Below the pieces are notes generated by a model. That model saw only the letters and a list, made by a program, of their open reading frames with translations. It was not told where the DNA came from and did no database searches. The translations under genes were made by a program, and so were the position numbers. Source: Ectobius pallidus (taxonomy: Eukaryota; Arthropoda; Insecta; Blattodea; Ectobiidae). Taken from it: 64,000 nucleotides of DNA. Numbering within the stretch: position 1 is the stretch's first letter; the number at the start of each line of letters is the position of its first letter. The DNA is taken from the NCBI GenBank assembly GCA_964059195.1, contig CAXKWD010000007.1:58281163-58345162 (forward strand). Reading direction: 5' to 3'. Below, piece by piece: positions 52,408 through 62,944 of the stretch.

Positions 52408-53335
52408 CGAGGTCTGATTGGAAAGTTTTAAGAATGGATCCGCCACTGCGTATTGGTTTGGCAGGCAGGTACACCGAAGGTAAGGGGTTAATCACTGACT
52501 TGTCCTTGAACACCCTCTGACAGGAAAGTGTGTTTCCTTTATTCAGTTCGTTGTGGCAGCTGATTGAATGAAGGTCTGTTACGGCTTGTTGCCGGATTCT
52601 GTCTGCGTGAAAATGGATGTAAAAACAGAAAAACGAGTTTGTGTGAAATATTTTCTTAAAACCGGGAAATCAGCTTCTGAGACGAATCGTGGGTATATGG
52701 ATATGATCCTGAAACCAAAGTTCAGTCTTCGCAGTGGAAGAGTCCAGTTTCACCACGACCGAAAAAAGCACGGCAAAGTCGGTCGAATGTGAAGACAATG
52801 TTGGTGATTTATTCGATTTTACCGGTATTGTGCATCATGAATTTACCCCTAGAGGACAGACAATTAACCAGGAATACTACAAATGTGTCCTTGAGCATTT
52901 GTGCGAAAAGGTGCGGAAGAAAAGCCCTGCATTGTGGAAAGACAGGAGTTGGGTGCTCCACCATGACAATGCGCCAGCTCATCATGCCTTCCCAATCGTG
53001 GAATTTTTGACCAAATTCCAAATTCCAGTGCTTCCAAAACTGCCCTATTCCCCTGATATAGCCCCTGCGGACTTCTACCTGTTTCCTAAACTGGAATTTT
53101 CACTGAAAAAAGAATCAATTTGACTCGATTGAAGACATCCAGGCAAATATGGAGAGTGTCCTTAACACACTTCAGAAAAAAATTTCCAGGAATGTTTCCA
53201 AAAGTGGAAACACCGTTGGAGTCGGTGTGTTCAGTCAGAAGGGAACTATTTTGAAGGAGATGCATCACAGTATCATGTAAATACCGCCATTGTGAAATTA
53301 CGAGCCCATTCTTAAAACTTTCCAATCAGTCCTCG
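52408..53335 (+). mobile_element. Mariner element, internally deleted
   Basis: Inverted ends CGAGGTCTGATTGGAAAG (52408) and CTTTCCAATCAGTCCTCG (ending 53335) are flanked by TA (52406-52407 and 53336-53337). 928 bp instead of about 1.3 kb. The middle of the transposase, including the first catalytic Asp, is deleted, so it could only move in trans. Confidence 0.88.
52568..53275 (+). pseudogene. Mariner transposase remnant
   Basis: The N-terminal piece is RVCVKYFLKTGKSASET; the distal piece is GIVHHEFTPRGQTINQEYY, LHHDNAPAH and YSPDIAPADFYLFPKL, with 34 residues between the two Asp residues, the mariner DD34D spacing. The tail continues in other frames as NFQECFQKWKHRW and EGNYFEGD. The region between the two pieces, with the first Asp, is missing and the frame is shifted. 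Confidence 0.85.
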
Positions 53336-53540
53336 TATGTTTGGCCTTAATGGAATATTACCTCATGCTATAAAATTGTATAACATGTTACCTGAAAGCA
53401 TGTCCAGTTCTCTTAGAAATTTTAAACCTAAAGCATTATCATATTTTTTAGATGTTTACTTTAGTCAGTAGGATAGATATAATATATTTCTGTGAAGTCA
53501 TACAAAAAAATGTATATAGGTATCGCGTCCGGTCCCTCCT

Positions 53541-53799
53541 ATTATCGGCCAAGCACGAGTCTCTGTAAGCGGAGTGTGGTGAGAGGGGTTGGTTCACAAG
53601 CAGGTGGATACTAGCGTTCTGATTGGGCAGAGGAAAGACGAGCCTCTCTGTTGTAAGCGAGTTGTAAACATTAGCCTCCAGTGTGCAGTGTGTTCCAAGC
53701 TGCAAGGTGACAGTGCTTTCCTAGTGAATAGTAGCATGGTATGACGTCAAGTACCGCTCCTCGTTCTGCTCAGAGTTTTTCTCGTGCTTGGCCGATAGT
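53541..53799. mobile_element. MITE with 19-bp inverted ends
   Basis: ATTATCGGCCAAGCACGAG (53541-53559) and CTCGTGCTTGGCCGATAGT (53781-53799) are inverted repeats with one mismatch. The interior is GC-richer than the surroundings and non-coding. Target duplication not resolved. The open frame to the right (about 53790-54072) shows no known domain. Confidence 0.6.
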
Positions 53800-54299
53800 A
53801 CCATAGTAATGCACTCACACTCACTCGAGACCATCCCCCACTTCTGGCACAGTGGTGATGATTGGCTATTGGCTGAGAGTGCTAGACAAGGATCCTCTCA
53901 AGATGTTATTTTCCAGCTGAAAGTCAGTGTCAGCTCAACCAGCACAGGAGATAGTCTTTTGGGTAACCCTTCTGTCCCCTTCTCCACTAGCCATCCAAGG
54001 ACTAACATATTCAAGCGAAGCAGCAGAGAAAGAACCAAAAGCAATTTTCCCCGTAGGGGTAATGGGGTTTAGTTAAAATAGAAAACAGGTTCAAAAGGGG
54101 TGGTGATGAGAATTACTTATTTTAAATTATGTTCAGGCATTCTTCAATTTTCAGTTTCACTACAAGAACCCTTAACTTAAAATCTACACAAAAAATACCC
54201 TTTTAGTAAAATATAAATTCCAATACATATGTTTACATTTACATAAATTTTATATTTAATTCATTACAGTCTTATCAGTTTCATATTAATTTACTTAAC

Positions 54300-55490
54300 T
54301 GTCTAACTCACTATTGCATGTGATCAGCACAGGAGACCCAGAAACTGAAACATACTCAAGGACAAACTTTAAGCTCAACATATAAATCATTCGTTTTTAA
54401 GTGGGTAACATGAGTCTTAAAGGTACGTCCAGTGGATCGATCCCTAACCAATACTGTGACAGGTGTAAAAACTCTACAATAACAAAACGTTCTCTGAATT
54501 TCTGAGCTATTTTTGCTGTATTTTGGCAGCAGCATTACTGCGTGGGAAGTTCTTAACGTAGACTTCATCTCCTATAGAAAATTTTACTTCATGGCTATCC
54601 TTATTGTACCTCTGCATCCTCTTGTTGTGGGAAAGCTTTTAAGGTTGGCTGAGGCTTTTTTCACATATCCTTTACCTTATGAGATTCTCTATGGTCAGGG
54701 AAAAGATCATTAATCGACCAAAGATTGCACAAGGGATTATTTGGCCTGAAATCCAACATTAAGGAGACAGGAGGGAACATGTGCACCTCATACTTTGCAG
54801 TATTAAAAGCAAACTGAAGCCAATACAATTTCTTATCCCACGAAGAATGATCTTCAAAGTGATAAGCAATAAAAGCTGCTTTCAGGTTGCGATTAAAACG
54901 ATCTACATGTGAGGCTTGTGGAAAATGAGATGTCGTAATATGCCTTATGCCCAGATCAAAGCAGAAATTGTTATATTTTCTGGAGACAAAATAGCTTGTA
55001 GCCTATTATTTGAAACCGACGACAGCAAAGATCTTTTTCAGACATTCTATAGTAATATTTGTGTTGGAATCCCTGACAGGGAAAATCCAGACATATTTAG
55101 TAAATGAACCCACCACGGTCAAAATATAGGTATGTATTACCCGACTTTGATCGAGGGAAGTTTCCTATATAATTGATGAATATTTTATCCATCAGGGCTT
55201 TTGGAATTTCAGATGCGAGGAACCCTACCTTGGTCATCTCTGCAGGCTTTGAACAGGCAAGAATCTGACAAGCCTTGACCCTAGCCCGCACATCGGCATC
55301 CCTTTCTTTCCTTAAGAAACATTCCCTTATTTTCTTTCGAGTTTTGTCAAAACCTAGGTGACTTCCAACTGGCGATTCATGAAAATACGCAAATACTAAC
55401 ACGGAAGACAACATAATCTTAGCCGACATTCTTTTCATGGGAGCACTATAAAGGACATTTGATTTCAGGATGTACTGGGGCAATTGCTCA
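54300..55490 (-). pseudogene. Gypsy integrase
   Basis: The zinc-binding region has SPVGSHLGFDKTRKKIREC and, where the second C-x-x-C should be, KACQILACSKP. The core follows with GNFPRSKSGNTYLY and, in another frame, FTKYVWIFPVRD, then DLGIRHITTSHFPQASHVDR, FNRNLKAAFIAYH and WLQFAFNTAKYEVH, in 54360-55130. The catalytic Glu expected in S-H-V-E-R-F-N-R-N is Asp here. Several frameshifts. The upstream side was cut by the DD82E transposon. Confidence 0.8.
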
Positions 55491-55639
55491 CCAACTTTAA
55501 TTCTATCTCAGAGAGCTCTTTTCTAGTCTCGTGGAGCCTGTCCTATATGCCGTCTGGGGAGCGGGGAGCGGCAAAGAAACCAATCCGGAGCCCTGTGAGA
55601 AGACAGTGAAAGAAAGAGACAGACGATACTTCTACAATG

Positions 55640-56445
55640 TTGCCGTGGCAAGTGGCGGTGCGTTTAAAATAAAAATCCATGAAATAGGCCTATAGAAATT
55701 CATAATTATGAGTTTTATTCATTAGATTAATTGTAATTAATTGGCCAACCAGTGTATTTATATTCGTTAATTTAATGGCACAGTTAGGTAACCGACGTTT
55801 TGCATAGTCATTTAAGGGTTGCACATGTCCGGCATATAAGTTATCGAAGCTATAACAAGTTATACAAACTTGTATACTACAATTTCTGTAGTAGCATATC
55901 ATAGAAAAAATAAACATTCTGTCAACCTCTCCATTGTCCATCTATTCATTTGACGGTGCATCCATCCGTACGGTAACGTTTAAAGTACCGAATTTTGTGG
56001 TTATTTGTTAAGTATCCATGTTATATCTCAACACAGACATGATATTAATATCGAGAAACGAGAATGAATTGTTGCCTAACAAATGAAGCAATGTACGTAA
56101 ACAAATTTACAATTCCACATATTACCGCTAGGAAAAGGAATTATGAGATATCTCTAGCCAGAATAATTATATTTGAAATTTATAAATCACATGTTACAAC
56201 CGTCAATTTACAAGAATAGGATAAAACAGTGTATTTACGTGTATTTCCACAGGTATGAGAAATCCAATCTTAAAAAATACAGTAGGCCTACATTGACAAA
56301 TTTCTCTACCTAAATCATGGGCATTACAAACATTTCGAATATTGTGATGTGGAAAAGAAGCCTTAAAAATGTAACGAATACAGAAAAGATCCCAAACTTT
56401 TCACCAATTCACAATTTTGTGTAAACAAATTTATTCAGATCCACC
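55640..56445. other. Non-coding part of DD82E transposon
   Basis: AT-rich sequence between the left terminal repeat and the SINE; no coding recognised. Confidence 0.45.
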
Positions 56446-56830
56446 TTTGTGGCGTAGCGGGCCCGGGTTCGAATCCTGGTCGGGACAAGTTACCTATGTG
56501 GGGTTTTTCCAAGGGTTTTCCTCACCCGTGAGACAAATGTCGGGTATCTTGAAGACTTTGTGGTCCCCGGATATCATCTGACCGTCATTATCATCTTTTT
56601 CCTATCCTCGCCTTGTTTGAAGTGCATGTGTGTGTGAATTGTGTGTCTCGTCCTATGTGTTCGTGTTGTTGGGCTGATCACTCATCCGGGGAGGCCCTCC
56701 AAGTCCTTGTCTTGTCAGAAAAGTATGAATGTGTTTGTGATCCAAACTCTAATTCTCTCCCGAAGGTTGCAGCACTATAAGGCCCGAGCGGCATGGGTCG
56801 CATAAATGAACCTACAATGGAGAGGGGTAA
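56446..56830 (+). mobile_element. tRNA-derived SINE with shortened promoter
   Basis: The A box TGGCGTAGCGGG (56450-56461) fits the consensus TRGCNNAGYNGG and the B box GGTTCGAATCC (56466-56476) is perfect, but only four bases separate them; in tRNAs and SINEs the gap is usually 30-40. The body includes TCACCCGTGAGACAAATGTC and ends near GGGTCGCATAAATGAACC with an A-rich stretch. Ends and duplication not resolved. Confidence 0.75.
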
Positions 56831-57609
56831 AATTAAGGAAAATAATCTAAATAGGCCTATGTCTCACTGTTTTAAAATTTGATGCTAATTAGGGACATTG
56901 ACGTCTGTCTGAAATAGTATTCTTATAGGTGGGAACGACCTTTCAATGTCACATGTAATGAGGGTAAATTCTAAGAAAGGAATCTTTTCTGAGGATCACA
57001 GGAGGATCAATGACGCTTGCCTTTAGAGTTGAGGCGGTCAGTAAAACATGTCATTGTGCGGTGATGTGGTCTTGTCAAAGGCTTATACAGTTTCTGGAAT
57101 AATTCTGTGAAAACCCATTTAAAAGGTGCTTTTAGCTGTTGTTGTGGTGCACCACAAAAGTGAAAAATTTGTGTAATTACATAGAAATCTCGGCTCTAGT
57201 TATGCCTTTTGCATGCCTTGTACAGTAATTCCGAATGCAATTTATATTGTAAAAATATGAAATTTGCAGTTATCGTTGGTGTGGAAGCAAAATATTATAT
57301 TTATAAAAGCATATTTAGTCCGAAAAGCCAACATTTAATAACAAAGAATATTGTCGGTTAAAAACTGGTTGTTTCCAAGCTCTCTGGCTTCGTACCGCGC
57401 CAGTTCGATGAAATGCTATGTGTGCTTAAGTGGAATAGTTATAATTATGTCTAAAGATTTACAGGCATAGACTATTAGGTACGAATATTTTGGCAGAATG
57501 GAGACTGTTAAAAACCTTAGCACCACACAAAAGTCGTTAAATGACGAAACCACAACAAACAATTACAGCGAATTATTAGAAGCATCTGACAAAACAAGAT
57601 TTACCTTAC
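56831..57609. other. Non-coding part of DD82E transposon
   Basis: No coding recognised between the SINE and the transposase stop. Confidence 0.4.
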
Positions 57610-58994
57610 TCAAATATCCGCGGCAAAACACTCATCGCCATCAAGACAGTCTTGAGAAATTTCGTCGTCACTTGACTCCTCACTGTGGCTGTCGTCACGA
57701 AGATCTATGATGATCTGGTCCATTGCTGTATCCAACACCACATCTCTTGCGTAATCTTCATCTTGAATTCTTTCCGCATGTGACACGCAAGCCATCCAAT
57801 CTTCTTTTGTGACTTTGTCCAGCTCCTCTTCCATTAAAACCTGGACGTCTGCTAATTTAAATGTTTTATTCCTTTTCCCCACAGCGCTTTTAACTTTTCC
57901 CCAAATAAGTTCAATGGGGTTGTACTGACAGTGATAAGGCGGCAGCCGAACAATGGTGTGACCCCTGTTGTCATCAAGGGTATCTATTTCATATGACTTT
58001 GCCTTAGGCTTATATTCCTTCACGATGGACAACAGTTCGGGTCTGGTAAGATTGGTGTCATGTGGAATATTCTTATCTGATAGCCATGTAACAATATAAG
58101 CTTTGCGGGAGTTTGTCGTCGGTATTCTTTCTAACTGAACCGAATGGTAGCTGGCATTGTCCATTACTATAACTGCATTGCTAATATTCTTCTGATCCAG
58201 TGTATCTAAAAACTTCATAATCCATTCTTTAAACACCACAGAGTTCATATCAGTATGGTAATCGTCAGAAGTCGGTTTTGATTTTGGTCTGAAAACTAAT
58301 TTACATTCCTGGAGAAAACCTGTGTGGCTGGATCCTATATGGCAGACAATAATTCGACCACCTTTTCCTACGGGAATTTTTAAGCCCCCTGCAGATTTTC
58401 GTGGGTGCGTAATTCTGGTGAATACATGTTTCGTCCAAATAAAATATATGGGGCGAAGGATCCTTTTTTCTTAGATTTTGCATTTTGCGCAAAAAAGTTA
58501 CCCTAGATGTAACGATATCGGCTCTCTCCATCAGAAACCGTCTCCCATCGTTGCTCTTCTTATATTTAAAACCCATCGATTTCAATGTTCTCCACAACGA
58601 AGAAACTCCCCATTGAAAGTTTATTTTTTTCCTCCAAATCAATGTGTAGTTTGTTCAGAGTTGGATATTCACCCTTCACATAATAACTAAGAATAGTTCT
58701 TCTTATGACATCTTTGTCGAACCCGTCGATTGTCTTAATGACATTTCTCCTTTTAATTTTTTTGCGCGGCGATTCAAATGTCACGGAGCCCGACGATTCA
58801 AGACTGTCTTTGCTTTCCTTTACGATTCGCTGAACAGTTCGCCTACTGACTTGGCAAGCTTCCGACACTCTCTGTTGCACTTTATGCAAATTTGTTAAGG
58901 GAGCATTATTTTCTGCTTCCCTTTGAAAATAATCATGCACATTATTGATAATCTTTCTGGCTTGACTATGGACTACAGAATTCTTGTTCGCCAT
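57610..58994 (-). pseudogene. DD82E Tc1/mariner transposase, two frameshifts
   Basis: Three overlapping minus frames (58994-58566, 58642-58301, 58248-57610) together span about 450 codons. The N-terminus is MANKNSVVHSQARKIINNV with a helix-turn-helix (VSEACQVSRRTVQRIVKES). First catalytic Asp in IFYLDETCIHQN; second Asp in VIVMDNASYHS; Glu in YNPIELIWGKVK. There are 82 residues between the second Asp and the Glu, far more than the 34-41 of ordinary Tc1/mariner, matching the DD82E group described as Sailor. The C-terminal tail is acidic (HSEESSDDEI). Frameshifts at about 58600 and 58280 inactivate it. Confidence 0.85.
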
Positions 58995-59340
58995 TGTAAG
59001 ATTTTTACACTACAATATTACAGTATATACAACACGATACAATATATACAATGTACACAATATATACAACATGATACAGTATACACTATAAACAATAAAA
59101 TACACTACGTTTAGAAAATAAAACACGAGATAACTATTCAAAATAACGATAATCCTAAAAGGTGAAATAAGCTCTTTTTACAATGCTGTACTGTATTAAA
59201 CACACTGTAAGCAACAAATCTAACTGGCAACGCAGCAACTGAGAGAGCGAAGTGAACGTGAAAAATTAATCTCGCTACTGAGTAACTCTCAGAGTCACCG
59301 CTAGGTGATCGGTTGTGTGATTGGTCAGAGGTATATTCCC
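58995..59340. other. 5' flank of DD82E transposase
   Basis: TATACA/ATACAATA-rich simple sequence (59000-59115), then unique sequence up to the right terminal repeat. No coding seen. Confidence 0.5.
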
Positions 59341-59489
59341 CGCTCTCCACTTCCCCGGACGGCATGTAGGACAGGCGCCAGGAGACTAGAAAAGAGCTAT
59401 AGTATTGGACCTATGAGCTCATTACCGGCCTGAAAATCTTGAATCGATTAAAATGCCAGGGGAAAGGCAGATAATATCCCCGCCACCAG

Positions 59490-60014
59490 CTACGAGGGCA
59501 CTTCAAAACTTTGACTGACTTCTGGTTTCGATTTAGGCTGAGGTTCCGGTTGAAACATTCTTGATAATGTGTCGGCGACCTGGTTGTCAACACCTTTTAT
59601 ATGCTTTGCATTAAACTTAAAAGCAGCCAGACAGATCACCCATCTAGCAATTCTGCCAGTCATACGAGGCTTAGCCAGAACCCAGCTGAGAGCTTGGTAG
59701 TCTGTTACCAGATCAAATTCCACATGTTCAACGTACGTGCGGAACTTTTCTACTGCATACAGCACTGCCAAGGCCTCAAGCTCATTCATGGAATAAATTC
59801 TCTCCTGAGCTGTTAAGGTTCTGGACGCATACTCTACTGACCTAGGCCCTTCTGGGAAGTCTTGTAATAGCACACATCCCAGAGCTACTGTTGAAGCATC
59901 TCTCTGAATGATGAGCCTTTTTGAGAAATCTGGCATCATTAATAAAGGTGTATTGACAATATGAAGTTTCAACTCATCGAAGGCCTTTTGACAATGGTGC
60001 AGCAATATCAGCAA
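59490..60014 (-). pseudogene. Gypsy RNase H
   Basis: A 174-codon frame reads CQKAFDELKLHIVNTPLLMM, IIQRDASTVALGCVLLQ, ASRTLTAQERIYSMNELEAL and HIKGVDNQVADTLSRMF. These are the RNase H motifs (first D, the E of N-E-L-E-A-L, terminal V-A-D-x-L-S-R) of Ty3/Gypsy elements. It overlaps the end of the RT frame with a shift. Confidence 0.88.
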
Positions 60015-60800
60015 GATTAGGACTAAATTTGTGAAAGAAATTCACCATGCCAATGAATCTGGCAACGCCTTTAAGATCTGTGGGAGGGCGAAATTCTCTA
60101 ATAGCATGAGTCCGTTTCGGGTCAATAGTCACTCCCTCAGCAGAGACTATATGGTCCCAAAACGACAGTTTATGGGCGGACATAATGAACTTTTTCGGGT
60201 TAACTTTGAGTCCGACAGCCCTCAGGCGCTTGAGCACAACTTGTACCCTAACTAGATGCTCATCGAGGGACCTAGAATAAGTAATCATATCATCTAGATG
60301 GTGGTACACATACTCAAACTTGACATCTGAACAGTCTGGTCAGGACTTGCGCTCCCGTGGCAAAGTCAAATGGGACGCAATTATATGCATAAAGGTTCCA
60401 ATCGGTACAGAAAGTGGTCAACGTCTTTGACTTTTCTGTAAGTGGAATCTGACGATAAGCTTGATTTACATTTTTTAAAATGTAAAAATTTATCACCAGA
60501 AAAGAAACCAAAAGAAGGATACAAATCGGGATATGGACAGAATCTATCTTGATCTTGGAGTTAAGATCTATAGTCGACGACCGGGCGAAATTTTCCACCA
60601 CTTTTCTCCACCAAGAAAATTGGACTACTATAATTTGATTTAGATGGCCTAATCACCCCTTGGTACAACGTAGTTTGGACATGTTCCTTAAAGATTTTCA
60701 ATTTGGGCGGGCAGACACTATATGGCGGACGTCTGATTGACTGAGAGTTGAGAAGCTCAATCTCATATTCCAGCACATCGGTACGTCCCAATTCGGTCGT
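60015..60800 (-). pseudogene. Gypsy reverse transcriptase
   Basis: Pieces in different frames: YEIELLNSQSIRRPPYSVCP and PSKSNYSSPIFLVEKSGGKF (60791-60561), AYRQIPLTEKSKTLTTF and CVPFDFATGAQVLTRL (60601-60314), then YHHLDDMITYS with the catalytic L-D-D (Y-L-D-D mutated to H-L-D-D) and VNPKKFIMSAHKLSFWDHIV (60309-59974). Broken by at least two frameshifts. Confidence 0.85.
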
Positions 60801-61049
60801 TAAGACATCTGGAAACTCATGAAGTTATTGACTGACTCTGTCACTTTCATATAAAGTCAAATGATTTAGGTCCACTGCAGTTATATTTATTGAATCGTCC
60901 GGATCCAGTTTCAAACACGCTCCATTAGGTTCAACCAGCTTTGATGCCTTAGTTGGGTTGCAGAAAAAAGGGGGCTTGATAAACTTAACCTTTGCGCTTG
61001 GGCAAATTTTAAAATGCTTCATGCTCCTTAATATCTAACAACAAGCCTG

Positions 61050-61390
61050 CATGCTTCATGAAATTAGCACCTAAAATCATGGACGTAATAAAATTATCTG
61101 CCACAATAAAGTCTTTGGTCCAAGTGAAATTCAAAATCCGAATTGCCAATTTAACTTTCCCATAGATGTCCAGAGCTAGTGTTGGCCATACTATAAGGCT
61201 TTATTTAATTTAGGCACTTTCTGCATACAACATATCTTGTTGAATGCATCTAAGGAGAGCAAGATCACTGCAGCTCCAGTATCTAACAGCGCTGAGAAAA
61301 CATGATTACATGATTCTACACTAACCAGTGGCAAGCAGCTATAAAGATTACCCCGAACTCTACATAAAAGTCCATTCTGAGAGACTTATT
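61050..61390 (-). pseudogene. Gypsy protease
   Basis: Reads FSALLDTGAAVILL (around 61300-61260) with the aspartic protease triad D-T-G intact, then an approximately normal-length domain remnant with stops. Position between gag and RT fits. Confidence 0.65.
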
Positions 61391-61479
61391 TGGGATTATG
61401 TGCTTTGGGATACAACTTATAATTATATTTATACTTAAAAGAGTCAAATCCAGTCCTAGAATTAAACTTATTTGCATGG

Positions 61480-62923
61480 TGAGGCTTAATTGTCTGATTC
61501 CTATTTACAATTTTATTAGAAATATCCTGATTATATACACAATCACTCCCATTCACACTGTTCACATTCACACGATCATGACAACTGTCATCAAGAAGTT
61601 GATAGTCCTGACCACTGCCGCGAGTGACAACATGTACACCCTGGATCCTGGGGTGTGCACAAAATCATTGGCTTTGAGCAGACTGGTCATTACTTCCATT
61701 ATCAGAGCATTGTCTGAGATCTGGTCAGCCACTCCTCACATGACCAAACCTACCGTATCGAAACATTTACGCCTATCTGCAGCGTTATTCTGTTGCCTCA
61801 CATGTCTTTGACTATGAACTGTTTTCAAGATTTCTCTGAGAAGCAGAGTGAAGGAAGTCTGAATATCTAATAGAATTGACTCTAGCACACGTGTCCAATT
61901 ATCTGAACGAAATAGGCCTACCTTCAAACACTACCTGTGATTGTGTCTTCGGAGCCATACCATCCACTATGTTGATTTCCTGTTCAGATAAATTTTAATG
62001 GAACACAGTTACATACAATGTTAGATTCCTGAAGCTGTAGGACTCGATAAAAATATTTGTTAAGCAGAGAACTCCTGGCTCTAATTGGAAAATAAACTTC
62101 TAATAACTTCTCGTTAAATCTATCCAGATCCACTTCACACAGTCTACCGTTCAGTTGCGAAGAAATTATGGCCAGCAAAGACTGTTCATTGAAATTAAAA
62201 ATTTCAGCTTGTGTTTTGATCTCACAAATAAACTTAATGAAGTTCAGAATTCTTTCAAGAGAACTGTTTCTGAGGCATGGGCTAAAGGATGTGGTAAGTG
62301 ACAAAAATTAGGAGAGATTTGGGGAGGTGGAATACCCAGATGTGTCTGGGATAAACAATGTGTAACAAACTGTCTACAGGAGATAAAGATGGAAATTGTT
62401 GGGCGGCCTCTACTTTAGTTATACTCACAGGAACTTCTCCAAACACTGGTGCCACTATTCTATTCTGATTTTGGCCTACAGGTTCTGTATTACTCACTGA
62501 TTCCATTAACTGAGATTCGTGTTTCATATTTTTCACCAGACTAATGGTCTGTTCAATATCTGCCATTAACAATGCCCATTTCCCTCTAACAACAGCATGT
62601 TCGATGATGTTTATGACATCTACAACTCGGTTGAATAAGTTGTTTAGTTTTCCCACTACTTGGGTCTTCTGCTTTAAATTCAGGCCCCCTATTTAAAGTT
62701 CCAGTTTTAAATTATCTAACTTATCATCGATGCTAAAAAATAGAGTTTCAATGTTGAACTCACCAAGAGACCAAAGATACACTGGACATCCTACTACAGG
62801 ATACAGTTTCTGCCTGAACTCTACCACACTTTCCAATTCTTTAGCAGGTATGCCTCTTGCGTTTAACTCGTAGATTAAGTCCTTCTTCAACAGGTATTCC
62901 ATCTGCAGCGGTCTCTGGTCCAT
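61480..62923 (-). pseudogene. Gypsy gag, fragmented
   Basis: ATG at 62923 (MDQRPLQMEYLLKKDLIYEL) with a SAP-like N-terminal stretch (LNARGIPAKELESVVEFRQKL), then frames 62656-62282 and 62304-61984, the latter reading FNFNEQSLLAIISSQLNGRL and NEKLLEVYFPIRARSSLLNK, typical of insect Gypsy gag. Several frameshifts. The assignment rests mainly on position and style. Confidence 0.6.
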
Positions 62924-62944
62924 TGTGATCACATGCAAATACAG

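Larger units (their letters stand above)
52206..53472 (+). pseudogene. LINE reverse transcriptase C-terminus remnant, split by mariner
   Basis: Flanking the mariner element, codons read HNIRQVAYLFV (about 52360) and, after 53337, FGLNGILPHAIKLYNMLPES followed by FKPKALSYFLDVYFSQ and a stop at 53469-53471. This layout (H-N-I-R / ...G-x-x-x-x-N-x-L-P-x-x-x / ...F-K-x-x-L) is that of the C-terminal end of CR1- or Jockey-type LINE polymerases. Frames are broken. The TA target of the mariner lies in this remnant. Confidence 0.55.
55514..59398 (-). mobile_element. DD82E (Sailor-type) Tc1/mariner transposon
   Basis: Inverted ends of about 55-60 bp: AGCTCTTTTCTAGTCTCGTG (55514) and the reverse complement of the right end, AGCTCTTTTCTAGTCTCCTG (from 59398). 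With a TA target the right side shows TA (59398-59399) and the left shows GA, a likely mutation. About 3.9 kb, including a SINE at 56446-56830. It interrupts the Gypsy element between RNase H and integrase. The transposase is in three frames, so the copy is inactive. Confidence 0.75.
54300..62923 (-). mobile_element. Gypsy (Ty3-type) LTR retrotransposon, decayed, split
   Basis: Minus-strand order: gag (62923 to about 61480), protease (about 61290), reverse transcriptase (60791-60031), RNase H (60014-59490), then the DD82E transposon (59398-55514), then integrase (55483-54300). Order RT-RNaseH-integrase identifies Ty3/Gypsy. Many frameshifts and stops. LTRs were not identified; the 5' LTR should lie right of 62950 and the 3' LTR left of 54300. 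Confidence 0.82.

Noticed and set aside
53788..54072. Open frame of about 94 codons next to the MITE
   Set aside because: No domain, non-ATG start, low-complexity Ser/Thr content; no support beyond openness.
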